30,453 nt of DNA from Aureobasidium sp. EXF-3400 (taxonomy: Eukaryota; Ascomycota; Dothideomycetes; Dothideales; Saccotheciaceae), in the NCBI GenBank assembly GCA_024195585.1, contig SWBL01000468.1:1-30453 (forward strand), read 5' to 3'. Below, piece after piece: positions 21,809 to 30,453 of the stretch. The notes below the pieces were generated by a model that was not told the DNA's origin, made no database searches, and saw only the letters and a list, made by a program, of their open reading frames with translations. The position numbers and the translations under genes are program-made. The number at the start of each line of letters is the position of its first letter. Position 1 is the stretch's first letter.

Positions 21809-21813
21809 TGCAT
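21805..21813 (-). promoter_or_regulatory. Two-codon uORF overlapping the Rua1-domain start codon
   Basis: On the minus strand, ATG CAA TGA occupies 21813-21805. Its stop codon overlaps the main ATG (21808-21806) in the ATGA configuration. The main frame itself has an in-frame TGA just upstream, so the start at 21808 cannot be extended. Any transcript starting upstream contains this overlap. Confidence 0.55.
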
Positions 21814-23170
21814 CTCAGAGAGAGAAGAGATTCCACAAGACATTTTGGTAGGGGGAAAATGTGACAGGTCATTATCCCTTGAGGAGTGACCTACCGGTTA
21901 TAGAAGATCTCCCTTGGGCAAATGCATGACCATAACGTCCACGACCCTACAAGGCACACATTTCAAGCTGCAAGACCCCACGTAGCGTTTGTTGAATCCT
22001 GCGTGAGATGATGTGCTGAAACAGTCCTCGTGCGTTGAAGGCTGCATGAGCTTTCTTCACAGACTGAAGCAAGGGATGGTGCTGAACCGAGCCAGACTGA
22101 GAATCGCATTGACAACAGTACTGAAAGTGCGAGCAAGATCAACCACTATTCGTTGGGTGTGAGCATTTGAGTTTCAACTTCAAGAATGTAAGACAATGAA
22201 GGAACCCGGATGGGAGAATACGGCTGCAGCAACATCAGTGCACTGTGAGCAAGTGTGTGTGTGTGGACGAGATTACTCGATTACTCGATTACTCGAGACA
22301 TTGGCACGTGGCTACTCTTACATTCAGCAAGAAAAGTAGCCAGCCTCGAGCTCCGAAGGATCTTGTGTAACACATGGCTGTCCTCAAAGCGCGGCCCAGA
22401 CGGCCCGGCCGCACTATGATGAACGTTTTGGGTTCACCGTGGAATGTGTGGGCAAGCGCTCGGTGCCGAGCTGAAGTCAGCGTGCCCTTGCAGAGCAGAG
22501 CGGAAGCCAGCGAGGGGAATGCAGGAGCGTGGGATGTTGAAATGTGAGAGATATACGAGGTACAAGGTTGTGGTACATTGGAGTTGCGTGTTGATGATTT
22601 AAAGGTCGGAGTGGTTTGGTTATCAACAAAGCATGTGCGGCGATGTGCCTAGGGTCGAAGAACGGCAGGCGAGATCGACGTAGTCTTGCATGCACTATCC
22701 GCTAGTGCAAGCAAGTCCGGAGAATGCAACGCAAGGGCACGAGACGTCGACGACTGCAACACTTCCCGAGGAGGAGCAATAGAGGGGGCGGCTGTCGACG
22801 AGAATTCAGGTACTCGAGCGCTGCTGATATTCGATGTCGGATTTTGAGCCTCAAAAAGAGTCAAGAGCGTTCGTTGCTTGGTCGTTGACATGTGTTGCCG
22901 ATTCAAAGTTTGGATCTGGTTGGCTCCACTTTGATCGACAGCCGCACGCTGGTCACCGATGCGATCAAAATGGTGCACGACTCATCATCGCACCCCTGTA
23001 CAATTTCTGTAAACCCTCTCCGCTGCTAGGTGAACTTCTGTCATCGTGTATTCATGACGTGAAGGCTTGCCAGGGCCTGGCGCTGTCCAGATGTATTTGT
23101 TCCACCCGTCTCTCTTGCTTTTCTTGGAGGAGATTGGTGAAGTTTTGCTCAACCATCCCAAGAATCAACA
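21809..23170. promoter_or_regulatory. Divergent promoter region, Rua1-domain gene / MFS transporter
   Basis: About 1.36 kb between divergent starts. It holds a GT-rich run near 22253, three tandem copies of the 8-mer GATTACTC at 22271-22294, a CACGTG palindrome at 22305-22310, a GC-rich patch near 22388-22412, and TTGGAGG at 23124-23130 (reverse of CCTCCAA, fitting CCNCCAA) 41 bp before the MFS ATG. An 80-codon minus-strand frame at 22649-22891 has protein-like composition but no family match and no clear splicing partner. Confidence 0.5.
22271..22294. repeat. Three tandem copies of an 8-bp unit
   Basis: GATTACTC is repeated three times without interruption and followed by GAG, so a CTCGAG palindrome closes the array. 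It lies about 465 bp upstream of the Rua1-domain ATG. Confidence 0.85.
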
Positions 23171-24906
23171 ATGGCTCCATATTTGGGACTAAAAGGCTCG
23201 AGTCTTCGAGCTGCTATCGCATTGGCAGCTGGACTTTGCTTTGTCGCCTTCGGTTATGGTCAGAGTGATTTTGGAGGTCTTCTCACGGTCTCGACATTTA
23301 GAGAGAGATTTCCTCAAATCGATACCATTGGACGACCCTTTGACGGTCATGTTGCTGTTATTCAAGGAATCACAAACGCGACATGGAATATTGGAGTATG
23401 AATCACACATTGCTCCACTTGACTGATGGATACTGATTTGAGTCCCATAGTGCTTTGCAAGCGCCATCATTGCAGTCTTCCTTGGCAACTTTCTTGGTCG
23501 TCGACAAATGATCATGCTCGGGTTGGTGATCATGGCCATTGGCAAAGTGATCCAAGCCTCATCCTACTCGTATGGTCAATTGATTGCTGGAAGGTTTGTT
23601 GCCGGATTCGGAAATGGCTTCAACACTGCAGCTGTACCAGCTTGGCAAGCAGAATCCACGCGCGCTCATCGTCGTGGTACCATGCTCATGGTCTCTTCTG
23701 GAGCTTGTATCGCCTTTGGTGTCGCTGTAGCGTACTGGATCGACTTTGCTTTCGCATGGCTTGCTCCAAGTTCGGCCTCATGGAGAATCGCCACTGCGTT
23801 CCAAATCGTACCAGCAATGTTGGCATTTATGCTCATCGTCTTCCTTCCCGAATCACCTCGCTGGCTCATCCTCACTGGTAGAGAAGAAGGAGCATTAAGT
23901 GTTCTCTCGGCGCTTTCGGACACAACGCCAGACGATGAGGAAGTTCGTCAGGAGTTCCTCCAAATCAAGGATGCCATCCTCGAAATGGCTCGCGGCGGCT
24001 TCTCTTCTGCCTTCTCGATGAACGAGTATAGATATCTGCATCGTACCATCCTTGCATTCATGCTTCAGGTCATGCAGCAGTGGACAGGCATCAACCTGTT
24101 TACCCAATATCTCGCTCTCATCTTCAACACGCAAACAGGCTACAAACCATGGGTGGCAAGACTACTTGCAGGCTGCAGCGCTACCGAGCTATTCGTGGCC
24201 TCGTTTGTCACTGTCATTGGCATCGATCGTTTCTGGGGCAGACGAGCTCTTTCCATGTTCGGCGCTATTGGCATGTCAATCTCGCTTATCATTCTCACAG
24301 TGATGAGTTATGTCGACAACAGCACCACACACATAGTCATGGTCGTTTTCATCTTCGTTTACAACACTTTCTTTGCCATTGGGTGGCAAGGAATGTCATG
24401 GCTATGGGCGGTTGAGTTGACACCACTAGCCATTAGAGGACCCACCAATGCCATGTCCACTGCTGGAAATTGGCTCAGCAACTTTATCGTCGTGCTCATC
24501 GCACCCATCGCCTTCCACCACATAGGATACCGGACTTATATTATCTTTGCAGTCATCAACGCTGCTATTGTCCCGATAATCTACCTCTTCTACGTAAGTA
24601 ATTTTCGAGCTTGCAATTTGTTCCTAGCAACTGACCATGTACTAGCCCGAAACCGGATGTCGTTGTCTCGAAGAGGTCGACGTATTGTTCCATCAAGCAT
24701 CCCAAACCTCGAGCCCTTGGACGAGTGTGGTCAAAGTTGCAAACAAGGAACCTCTTTGGTATGGCAAGGGTGGAGAAAACACCTTCTCATATGAGCAAAG
24801 TGAATGGCATCAGCATCTTGCCGATACCCAAAGAAGTTCGGATGATCAAAGAGCTTCGTCATCCAACGGTAGTCCAACTGGCATGGAAGAGAAGCAGGAA
24901 GTTTGA
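23171..24906 (+). CDS. MFS sugar transporter
   Basis: Three exons, 23171-23395, 23451-24593 and 24646-24906, give 542 residues; introns are 55 and 52 nt. The protein has the expected pattern of about 12 membrane helices and the sugar-porter signatures: a GNFLGRR loop after helix 2, GRFVAGFGNGF followed by VPAWQAES (here in place of the usual PxYxxE), PESPRWL at 208-214, QQWTGIN at 284-290, and PETGCRCLEEVDVLF starting at 457, the PET motif restored by splicing intron 2. A hydrophilic cytosolic tail of about 70 residues follows. Family members are plasma-membrane sugar/H+ symporters or facilitators; the substrate cannot be read from the sequence. The neighbouring galacturonate-type enzymes make a uronic acid worth considering. 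It is convergent with the FAD oxidoreductase gene, about 100 bp apart. Confidence 0.92.
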
Positions 24907-25006
24907 TCTCAGATCGCAAGGCGTCTTGGCTGTGCACAATATTGTAGCATGTTTAATGTCTAACCATCTATGTATCTTTACAATGAATATATTTACATAA
25001 CTCTCA

Positions 25007-26665
25007 TCACTTGACCCACTGTCTCCAAGCAGCACTTCTGGCTTGGATGTAAGTCTTGGATTGGATAGCCTTCCAGATGCCAAAGAAGCCGGCCCATGGC
25101 CACTTTTCGAGGAACTTCTCACGCGTAGCTTCCTTCTCTGGTGGTGCCTTGACCTTGTCGTAGACACTTGGCAAGTTCGTGGCGCCGTACTTTTCTCTCA
25201 GTTCATCGTACCATCTACGATCAAATTGCTCCCAGAATTCAGACTCGGTGTAATAAGTCTGGGCGTACAACCATTTCATGCCACCCAATTCGCGCAACTT
25301 GGCTTCCAGCTTTCTGTTTGCTTTGACGAATTCGGCACGGTTGTTGGGTCCAAAGCCCCAGACACCAATGTTCAGCATCAGTTCCTTGTCTTCTCTGGTG
25401 TAAGGGTGCATTGTGGGTTGTTCTGTCCTCTTCAGCGGACATAGCCATAGAGGAAAGATGTCGAGTTCAGACGATGTATAATCGACAAACTTCTCGGCTG
25501 TGGAGTAAGGGAGAGCAAGATCTTGGATAATGCAACGCTTAGACTCGCCAGAGGCATGCAGAGCAGTGTACATCATTCGCGTGTGGGTGAAGTCGTCCAG
25601 GAACCAGCGAGTAAACTTATTGTAAGGAAAGTTGAAGTACTTGAATGCCATGTCACCAACCCAGAATCCGCCGCGGTCATAACGGAAAAGATACTCAGGG
25701 AGTGGCACTGCTTCCATGACAGGCTCCTTTCCTGATTTGGATACCTGACCTTGGACGTGTTGGTAGAACCAAGGGTCCCACGCAGAGCTGAAGGTCTGTA
25801 CAGGTAGATTGGACGAAGGAGTATCAGTCATACGTCCCGTGACGACAGCCCCCTGAGTCTTGGAAAACATGATACCATCGACGTAGTCGAGACTGTGGTC
25901 TGCTGTGGCCTTTTCGAGAACCTTGATTGCATCCTGCATATCGGTGACAGGGTGATACGTGGTCTCGACAAACTTCTTTGCGGGCTCAAGACGGAGCTCA
26001 ATCAGGGTAGTAACACCAAAACTACCGACCGCACCAGCCGCTCCGTAGAACAAATCTGATCTCTCAGTAGGGGAACACTTGACAACCTCGCCCGTTGCGA
26101 GAATCATCTCGACCGACTCAATGGTGTGGTTGAAGAAACCATGCTTGAAACTTGAACTTTCACCCGCGGTTCCCGCATAACCACCGCCGGCTGTGATACC
26201 AGGAAACTCCATGACTACTGGAGGGACCAGACCATAAGGCAGTGTCGCTTCGACGAGTCTGTCCATTGCCACATTCGGTTCGACATATGCAATCTTCCTG
26301 TCGACATCGACCTTTAGCACTTTATTTAAAGCACTCACGTCAAGCACATGAGGTCCCTTTGATGTTTGACGAGTGCTGTTTGTTGATCCATGAGAGATAC
26401 GAAACTTTTGTTTATTGGCATGGAACTCGGCAACGCGTGTGGAGAGGTCGTTGACGGCAACATCATGCTGATTCAAGAAGTCGTTGGTGGCAGACACGGA
26501 AGCAAGTCCACGAGCTCCTGTTGGGATATTTCGATTGACTGATCGTAGGAGAGGCGAATTGGTCAGAATAGTAGTCCTCGGCAGTGTAACAGCGCTGAAG
26601 TTGGATCTGTAGACCCCATTTCTGTGGGCAGTGGCGACCCTGCAGAGAGCGCGGCGTGCCTGCAT
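25007..26665 (-). CDS. DHCR24-like FAD-linked oxidoreductase with mitochondrial-type presequence
   Basis: A single exon of 552 residues. After residue 85 it has a PCMH-type FAD-binding fold: RISHGSTNSTRQ in the pyrophosphate-binding region, then VLDVSALNKVLKVD, YVEPNVAMDRLVEATLPYG, FPGITAGGGYAGTAGESSSF and ATGEVVKCS. The C-terminal half matches the Delta(24)-sterol reductase (DHCR24/DIMINUTO) layout, ending in a Trp-rich segment. Animal and plant homologues reduce the C24(25) double bond of sterols at the ER. Here the first 61 residues carry nine Arg and no Asp or Glu, and contain RGLAS, which looks like a mitochondrial targeting sequence. Fungal ergosterol synthesis does not need this step, so the true substrate is open. 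The gene lies 270 bp downstream of the Gfo/Idh/MocA gene on the same strand. Confidence 0.85.
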   Translation of the reverse strand: MQARRALCRVATAHRNGVYRSNFSAVTLPRTTILTNSPLLRSVNRNIPTGARGLASVSATNDFLNQHDVAVNDLSTRVAEFHANKQKFRISHGSTNSTRQTSKGPHVLDVSALNKVLKVDVDRKIAYVEPNVAMDRLVEATLPYGLVPPVVMEFPGITAGGGYAGTAGESSSFKHGFFNHTIESVEMILATGEVVKCSPTERSDLFYGAAGAVGSFGVTTLIELRLEPAKKFVETTYHPVTDMQDAIKVLEKATADHSLDYVDGIMFSKTQGAVVTGRMTDTPSSNLPVQTFSSAWDPWFYQHVQGQVSKSGKEPVMEAVPLPEYLFRYDRGGFWVGDMAFKYFNFPYNKFTRWFLDDFTHTRMMYTALHASGESKRCIIQDLALPYSTAEKFVDYTSSELDIFPLWLCPLKRTEQPTMHPYTREDKELMLNIGVWGFGPNNRAEFVKANRKLEAKLRELGGMKWLYAQTYYTESEFWEQFDRRWYDELREKYGATNLPSVYDKVKAPPEKEATREKFLEKWPWAGFFGIWKAIQSKTYIQARSAAWRQWVK

Positions 26666-26935
26666 ACTCTGTCACTAGACAAGACGACAATGACCCCGAT
26701 AATAAGGTATTAAGAGACACTAAAGTTTCAAGAAAGAGCGATTGGAATTAATCATCGAACAGGGTACAGGTCGGTAGCAAAATTGGCTGGCGATTGTGAA
26801 GCACGGACGAAATCTGCGTGGACACTCTCTGTTGTCATCACATACAGAATTATTTGGTATACATGCTATCACGATCAGGTGCGCATTCATTCATTCTTAG
26901 AATACAATGTAATTCATATGTCGTATCGATCATGT

Positions 26936-28337
26936 CTACTTCAGCTCCCATTGGCCGTCCTTCTCGACAATCTCGATGGCTCTCTTCTCATCTAAACTCC
27001 TTCTTCCAGCTTCAAGAATGGCCCCGGTCGCAATGGTGTTCTTCAATGTTGGCAGACCACGCTTGTCCAGATCATCCAGAGATGCTTTTCCGTCCTTGAG
27101 CGCGGTGATGGCATCAACAAACTTCTCGAATGAAACGTAACCATATCCTCCTTGACCTGCAAAGTCTCCCGACTCGTCAGGAGCATACTTCATGTAGAAG
27201 CTTGACACATTTGTTAGCCTCTATGCTAGAGATGTATGGGTTAAAGGGTAACTTACGGGTTGTACCAGGTCAGACCCGACTCGTCTTCGGTCACGTCGTA
27301 TCCTCTCTTGGCTTGATTGACGCGAACCTCGCCTTTACTAGCCATGTAGTGGAAGTATTGGTTGCTGTGAACACCTGCCCTTTGTGGTGCGGTCCAACTA
27401 GCTGTGTAAACACCAGTAGCACGTCTTCCGCTACCATCCTTCTTCTCCCAGTCTACGAGGAGAGTGATAGTGTCCTCGGTCTCCTCGACGCAACCCAGAT
27501 CGGTAGCAATGCCCTTGCTAGCGCTACCAGTCACCTTGACCGGCTTGTAATCAGGGACCATACTCTCGTTGACGTCGATGTGGTGCTAAGAGTGTTAGTT
27601 TCAAACCTTGTCCCTCTGCAGATTCCGGAAAGCTTACAGAGTTGAGATAATACGAAATGTCAGATTCCTTGCCAGCCCATGCCTTGAAGGTCTCGAGTTG
27701 TGACTTGGGTTGTGACATGTAACTGTAGAAGTAATTGAATTCACCCAGAGTTTTGAGAGCGCGATGACGGGCGTCGGCGTAGGCAGGGTCGAATCGCTTG
27801 TGATGCTCGATGTAGACAAAGACATTGTGCTTTTTGCTAGCCTCGAGCAGCTGTTGGTGTTCCGACAGCAATTTGACGGCAGGCTTGGTGATCATGACGT
27901 GAATGCCTCTCTCGATGGCATACATGGCAATAGGGAAATGTGTTGGATCAGGTGTGAAAATGGTGATAGCATCGCCAGGCGAGAGAGCGTCAATGGCCTT
28001 TTTGTACGCTTCGGGATCACGCTGGTCGTTGGCTGGGAACGACTCGAAAGATGTATCGAGACCATTGTAGACTTGAGAGATGTTCTTGTTCAAGTGCTCA
28101 CCTGCCGTCTGTTAGTCTTGTCTTTCCTGATGCCATACGGTGAAACTTACGAATTGCAGGGAACTTGTTTCCCGATGTTCCAACCATGCTCAGATTGCCC
28201 ACCTTGCCGCGTCGTCTCAGGTCGAAAAGGGTCAAGCCGACGACACCGACCTTCTTGTCGGAGCCTGAAGCACCGCCGCCAACGAAACCTGTCGTGTACT
28301 CGCCAGTACCGACCATACAAACATTGAGAGGGGCCAT
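26936..28337 (-). CDS. Gfo/Idh/MocA oxidoreductase, probable D-galacturonate reductase type
   Basis: Four exons on the minus strand, 28337-28151, 28101-27638, 27585-27257 and 27200-26936, give 414 residues; introns are 49, 52 and 56 nt. The N-terminal Rossmann fold has [11 protein letters not shown] at residues 8-18. The family Lys motif appears as ITKPAVK (Lys135, with Thr replacing the usual Glu before it), followed by IEHHKRFDP (160-168) and YYLNSHHIDV, the likely substrate-site histidines. This sequence type is, as I recall, often named D-galacturonate reductase in fungal annotations. That enzyme would convert D-galacturonate to L-galactonate with NAD(P)H in the cytosol. The divergent DapA-family aldolase would supply a later step of the same path, which supports the call. 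Other sugar or inositol substrates remain possible. Confidence 0.78.
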
Positions 28338-28894
28338 GATGTAGGATGAGCTCGTTCGAAAACTGCCGTGGTCTCAATCCAATACCGAGGAGAGTACAAA
28401 GACACAGAAAAAGAGGAGCAAAGAACAGAGAGCAGAGAGAACAACGAGAAGAGGGCAGGATTAGTCCAAGGGTAATTGCATCACCAAGACGGAGGATTAC
28501 TTTCGCGGACAGACATGGCGGGGTGTATATTGTGGAGTTGGCGATTGTCCGTTGCCGACACATTGACAATAGATATCGTACGCGATTGGTGGAACATCTC
28601 TCTTCCTGTCTGTGCACGCTGGTCGGCAATTGACCCAGCACCGTTTTGGTAAGAATGGCCCGAGCTGCCCCACGCGCTGCCCTCCGCTCATGGCGGGGGT
28701 AAATATCGCGAGACCATGCGACGTGGGCAGATGGGCTTGATTTATCCGTCTGGTTAAGTACAAGGTTTGCCCAGTAACAATTCCCTCGCTTTCAATTTCT
28801 CCCCTTTTCTCCTTGTGCATATCGTCTCTCGAGACACTTCCATCTGATCTCCTATACCACACCAATTTCTCCAAAACAAGACACATTTACCAAA
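28338..28894. promoter_or_regulatory. Divergent promoter with CCNCCAA and CreA-type sites
   Basis: This 557-bp region separates the reductase and aldolase start codons. TTGGTGG at 28586-28592 is the reverse of CCACCAA, matching the galacturonate-responsive consensus CCNCCAA of Aspergillus GaaR targets. Three SYGGRG motifs fit the carbon-repressor CreA: GCGGGG at 28518-28523, GTGGGG (minus strand) at 28668-28673, and GCGGGG at 28693-28698. Motif matches are seen; binding is inferred, and such short motifs also occur by chance. Confidence 0.45.
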
Positions 28895-29854
28895 ATGGCC
28901 GCCAACGGCAACCTCACCCCTCTCCGCCATGGCATCTACGCCCCTACCATGACCTTCTTCAACCCCGAGACAGAAGATCTTGATATTCCCACAATCAAGA
29001 AGCATGCCGTCAGATTGGCTGAAGCTGGCCTTGTCGGTCTGGTTTGCATGGGCAGCAACGGTGAAGCTGTCCACCTCACACGCGAAGAGAAGGTCGCCGT
29101 GACAAAAGCAACGAGAGAAGCTCTGGACGAGGCTGGTTACAAGAACGTGCCAGTCATTGTTGGTGCTTCAGAGATGAGCATTCGCGGCACTCTCGAGCTC
29201 ATCAATGAGGTCCACACGGTTGGCGCCGAGTACGTTCTTTTGGTCCCTCCTTCGTACTACCGCTACGCCATGGACGATAAGACTATCAAGGAGTACTACA
29301 CCACTGTCGCCGATGCATCGCCTTGCCCTGTTATTCTCTACAACTACCCTGGTGCCGTCGCTGGCATCGACATGGACTCGGACTTCATGATCGAGCTGGC
29401 CAAGCACCCCAAGATCGTCGGTGCCAAGTTCACCTGTGGCCAGACTGGCAAGTTGACCCGTGTTGCTCTTGAGACCGACGCTACCTCGACCAAGAGTCAG
29501 GGAAGTGGTTGGATGGCTTTCGGTGGTATCGCCGATTTCACCCTCCAGACCGCCGCTTCGGGTGGTAGCGGTATCATTGCTGGCGGTGCCAACGTTATGC
29601 CCAAGCTCTGTGTCAAGGTCTGGAACCTGTGGACCGAGGGCAAGTACGACGAAGCCATGGAACTGCAAAAAATCCTGTCCAAGGGTGATTGGGTACTCAC
29701 CAAGTCGGCCATTCCTGGCACCAAGGCAGCCATCGAGATGGAATACGGTTACGGCGGTTTCCCAAGACGCCCTCTACAGAGACTGAGCGAGGAGGCCAGA
29801 CAAAAGGTCAAGCAAGGCATTGCCGAGGCCATGAAGATCGAGAAGAGTTTGTAG
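28895..29854 (+). CDS. DapA-family aldolase, L-threo-3-deoxy-hexulosonate aldolase-like
   Basis: A single exon of 319 residues, the usual length of fungal LGA1/GaaC-type aldolases. The ATG has a strong context (CAAAATGG). The (beta/alpha)8 dihydrodipicolinate-synthase fold shows GSNGEAVHL (53-61), catalytic Tyr in YNYPG (149-153), and the Schiff-base Lys178 in GAKFTCGQTGKL. The reverse aldol reaction of such enzymes cleaves 2-keto-3-deoxy sugar acids; for the galacturonate path the products are pyruvate and L-glyceraldehyde. The divergent neighbour fits the first step of that path; the second enzyme (L-galactonate dehydratase) is not in the window. Alternatives within the family are 4-hydroxy-2-oxoglutarate aldolase or another keto-deoxy-sugar-acid aldolase. 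Family is certain, substrate moderately so. Codons are strongly C-ending, suggesting good expression. Confidence 0.85.
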   Translation: MAANGNLTPLRHGIYAPTMTFFNPETEDLDIPTIKKHAVRLAEAGLVGLVCMGSNGEAVHLTREEKVAVTKATREALDEAGYKNVPVIVGASEMSIRGTLELINEVHTVGAEYVLLVPPSYYRYAMDDKTIKEYYTTVADASPCPVILYNYPGAVAGIDMDSDFMIELAKHPKIVGAKFTCGQTGKLTRVALETDATSTKSQGSGWMAFGGIADFTLQTAASGGSGIIAGGANVMPKLCVKVWNLWTEGKYDEAMELQKILSKGDWVLTKSAIPGTKAAIEMEYGYGGFPRRPLQRLSEEARQKVKQGIAEAMKIEKSL

Positions 29855-30284
29855 ATGATATCCATGCATGTCGGCGTTTGGGTTTATGTATCTCCAAGCA
29901 AAATGACTTGACTATTTATGACATAGTTATTAGAATAGACATATTTGATAAATTTTCTCAAGCACTCACCATGTCACAAGTCCTCGATCGAGTCCAAGCC
30001 CAGGTCGAAGGTTAAGATGCGCGGTACGCAGGCAGCATTGGACGACTAGGACAGCAACAGCAGACAAGGATAGATGAACATAACTCATGATTGACCAGAT
30101 TAAAACGATGAGAGGGTATAGCTGACGGTGTCATGCGTGGTATTCTTCTACCTTAACAAGCATTCCCGAACTTTCCCAGCGCCGGGCGCCCCCACGTGAC
30201 AACACATTTTTTGAAATGAAGAAGCTGAAAGAGACCAAGACTTTTTATGATTTGGACGCAAATCATCCCTCAGTTAGAATACAT
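29855..30284. other. Convergent intergenic region, aldolase / eS7
   Basis: This 430-bp gap lies between converging stop codons. It contains an AT-rich aldolase 3' flank and a CACGTGAC motif near 30194. No gene was seen. Confidence 0.5.
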
Positions 30285-30452
30285 TTAGTACTCGGCGGCA
30301 GCGACGGGGAACTCGAAGTTAACACCCTTGCCGGTCAGTCTCTTGTAGACCTCAGAGTAGGTGTCGAGGCGGTAGTCAACACCACCACGCTCCTTCTCGT
30401 CAAGAACGATCTTGAGGACCTTGGTGCCGTCCTCCTTGGTGCGCATGCGCTT
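30285..30452 (-). CDS. rps7: 40S ribosomal protein S7 (eS7), C-terminal part
   Basis: The minus strand reads 55 residues to a TAA stop, entering from the right edge. Conserved eS7 segments are [33 protein letters not shown] and a short Glu-Tyr terminus. eS7 is a core protein of the small cytosolic ribosomal subunit involved in its assembly. Codon use is extremely biased toward C-ending and optimal codons, as expected for a ribosomal protein. The start, introns and promoter lie outside the window. Confidence 0.95.
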   Translation of the reverse strand, partial: KRMRTKEDGTKVLKIVLDEKERGGVDYRLDTYSEVYKRLTGKGVNFEFPVAAAEY

Positions 30453-30453
30453 G

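Noticed and set aside
22649..22891. 80-codon minus-strand frame with Ser/Pro-rich peptide
   Set aside because: Composition is plausible but there is no family match, weak start context and no clear downstream exon.
29168..29668. 166-codon minus-strand frame in the aldolase gene
   Set aside because: Antisense shadow of a strongly codon-biased gene.

Overview
This window looks like nuclear DNA of a filamentous ascomycete (Pezizomycotina, probably a Dothideomycete; a Dothideales/Aureobasidium-like genome is only a guess). Reasons: compact gene spacing, about 20 short introns (mostly 48-63 nt) with GTRNGT-like donors, CTAAC-type branch sites and CAG/TAG acceptors, genes on both strands without operons, and protein families that are eukaryotic or specifically fungal (Ecm11, Sec39, branchpoint-bridging protein, Rua1-type C-terminal domain, Fre-type ferric reductase). 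All calls are from reading the sequence; exon joins were checked by keeping reading frame and conserved motifs across each junction.

Layout. 1-187: start of a minus-strand gene that leaves the window, preceded by a transcribed-looking leader with a 276-nt intron. 188-5975: a gene-poor stretch with no recognisable gene, holding one unexplained long ORF (4579-5565). 5976-8633: divergent pair Ecm11 (-) / F-box protein (+). 8667-10106: ALKBH6-like dioxygenase (-) divergent from a Pin4/Par14 parvulin (+). 10423-12380: ferric reductase (-, 4 exons). 12381-14314: long divergent promoter region containing a 12-bp inverted repeat. 14315-19647: branchpoint-bridging protein (+, 5 exons) followed by Sec39 (+, 3 exons). 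20338-21808: Rua1-domain protein (-, 4 exons). 23171-24906: MFS sugar transporter (+, 3 exons), convergent with a DHCR24-like FAD oxidoreductase (25007-26665, -). 26936-28337: Gfo/Idh/MocA oxidoreductase of the type annotated as D-galacturonate reductase (-, 4 exons), divergent from a DapA-family aldolase (28895-29854, +) resembling L-threo-3-deoxy-hexulosonate aldolase. 30285-30452: C-terminus of ribosomal protein eS7 (-), running off the right edge.

How genes may work together. Most are independent housekeeping genes: meiosis (Ecm11), splicing (BBP), ER-Golgi tethering (Sec39), translation (eS7). The exception is the right part, where the candidate first and third enzymes of D-galacturonate (pectin monomer) catabolism share a 557-bp divergent promoter with one CCNCCAA motif and three CreA-type SYGGRG motifs, with a sugar transporter three genes along. 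The most unusual single signal is in the BBP gene: one intron carries two perfect TACTAAC motifs, the sequence its own product recognises.
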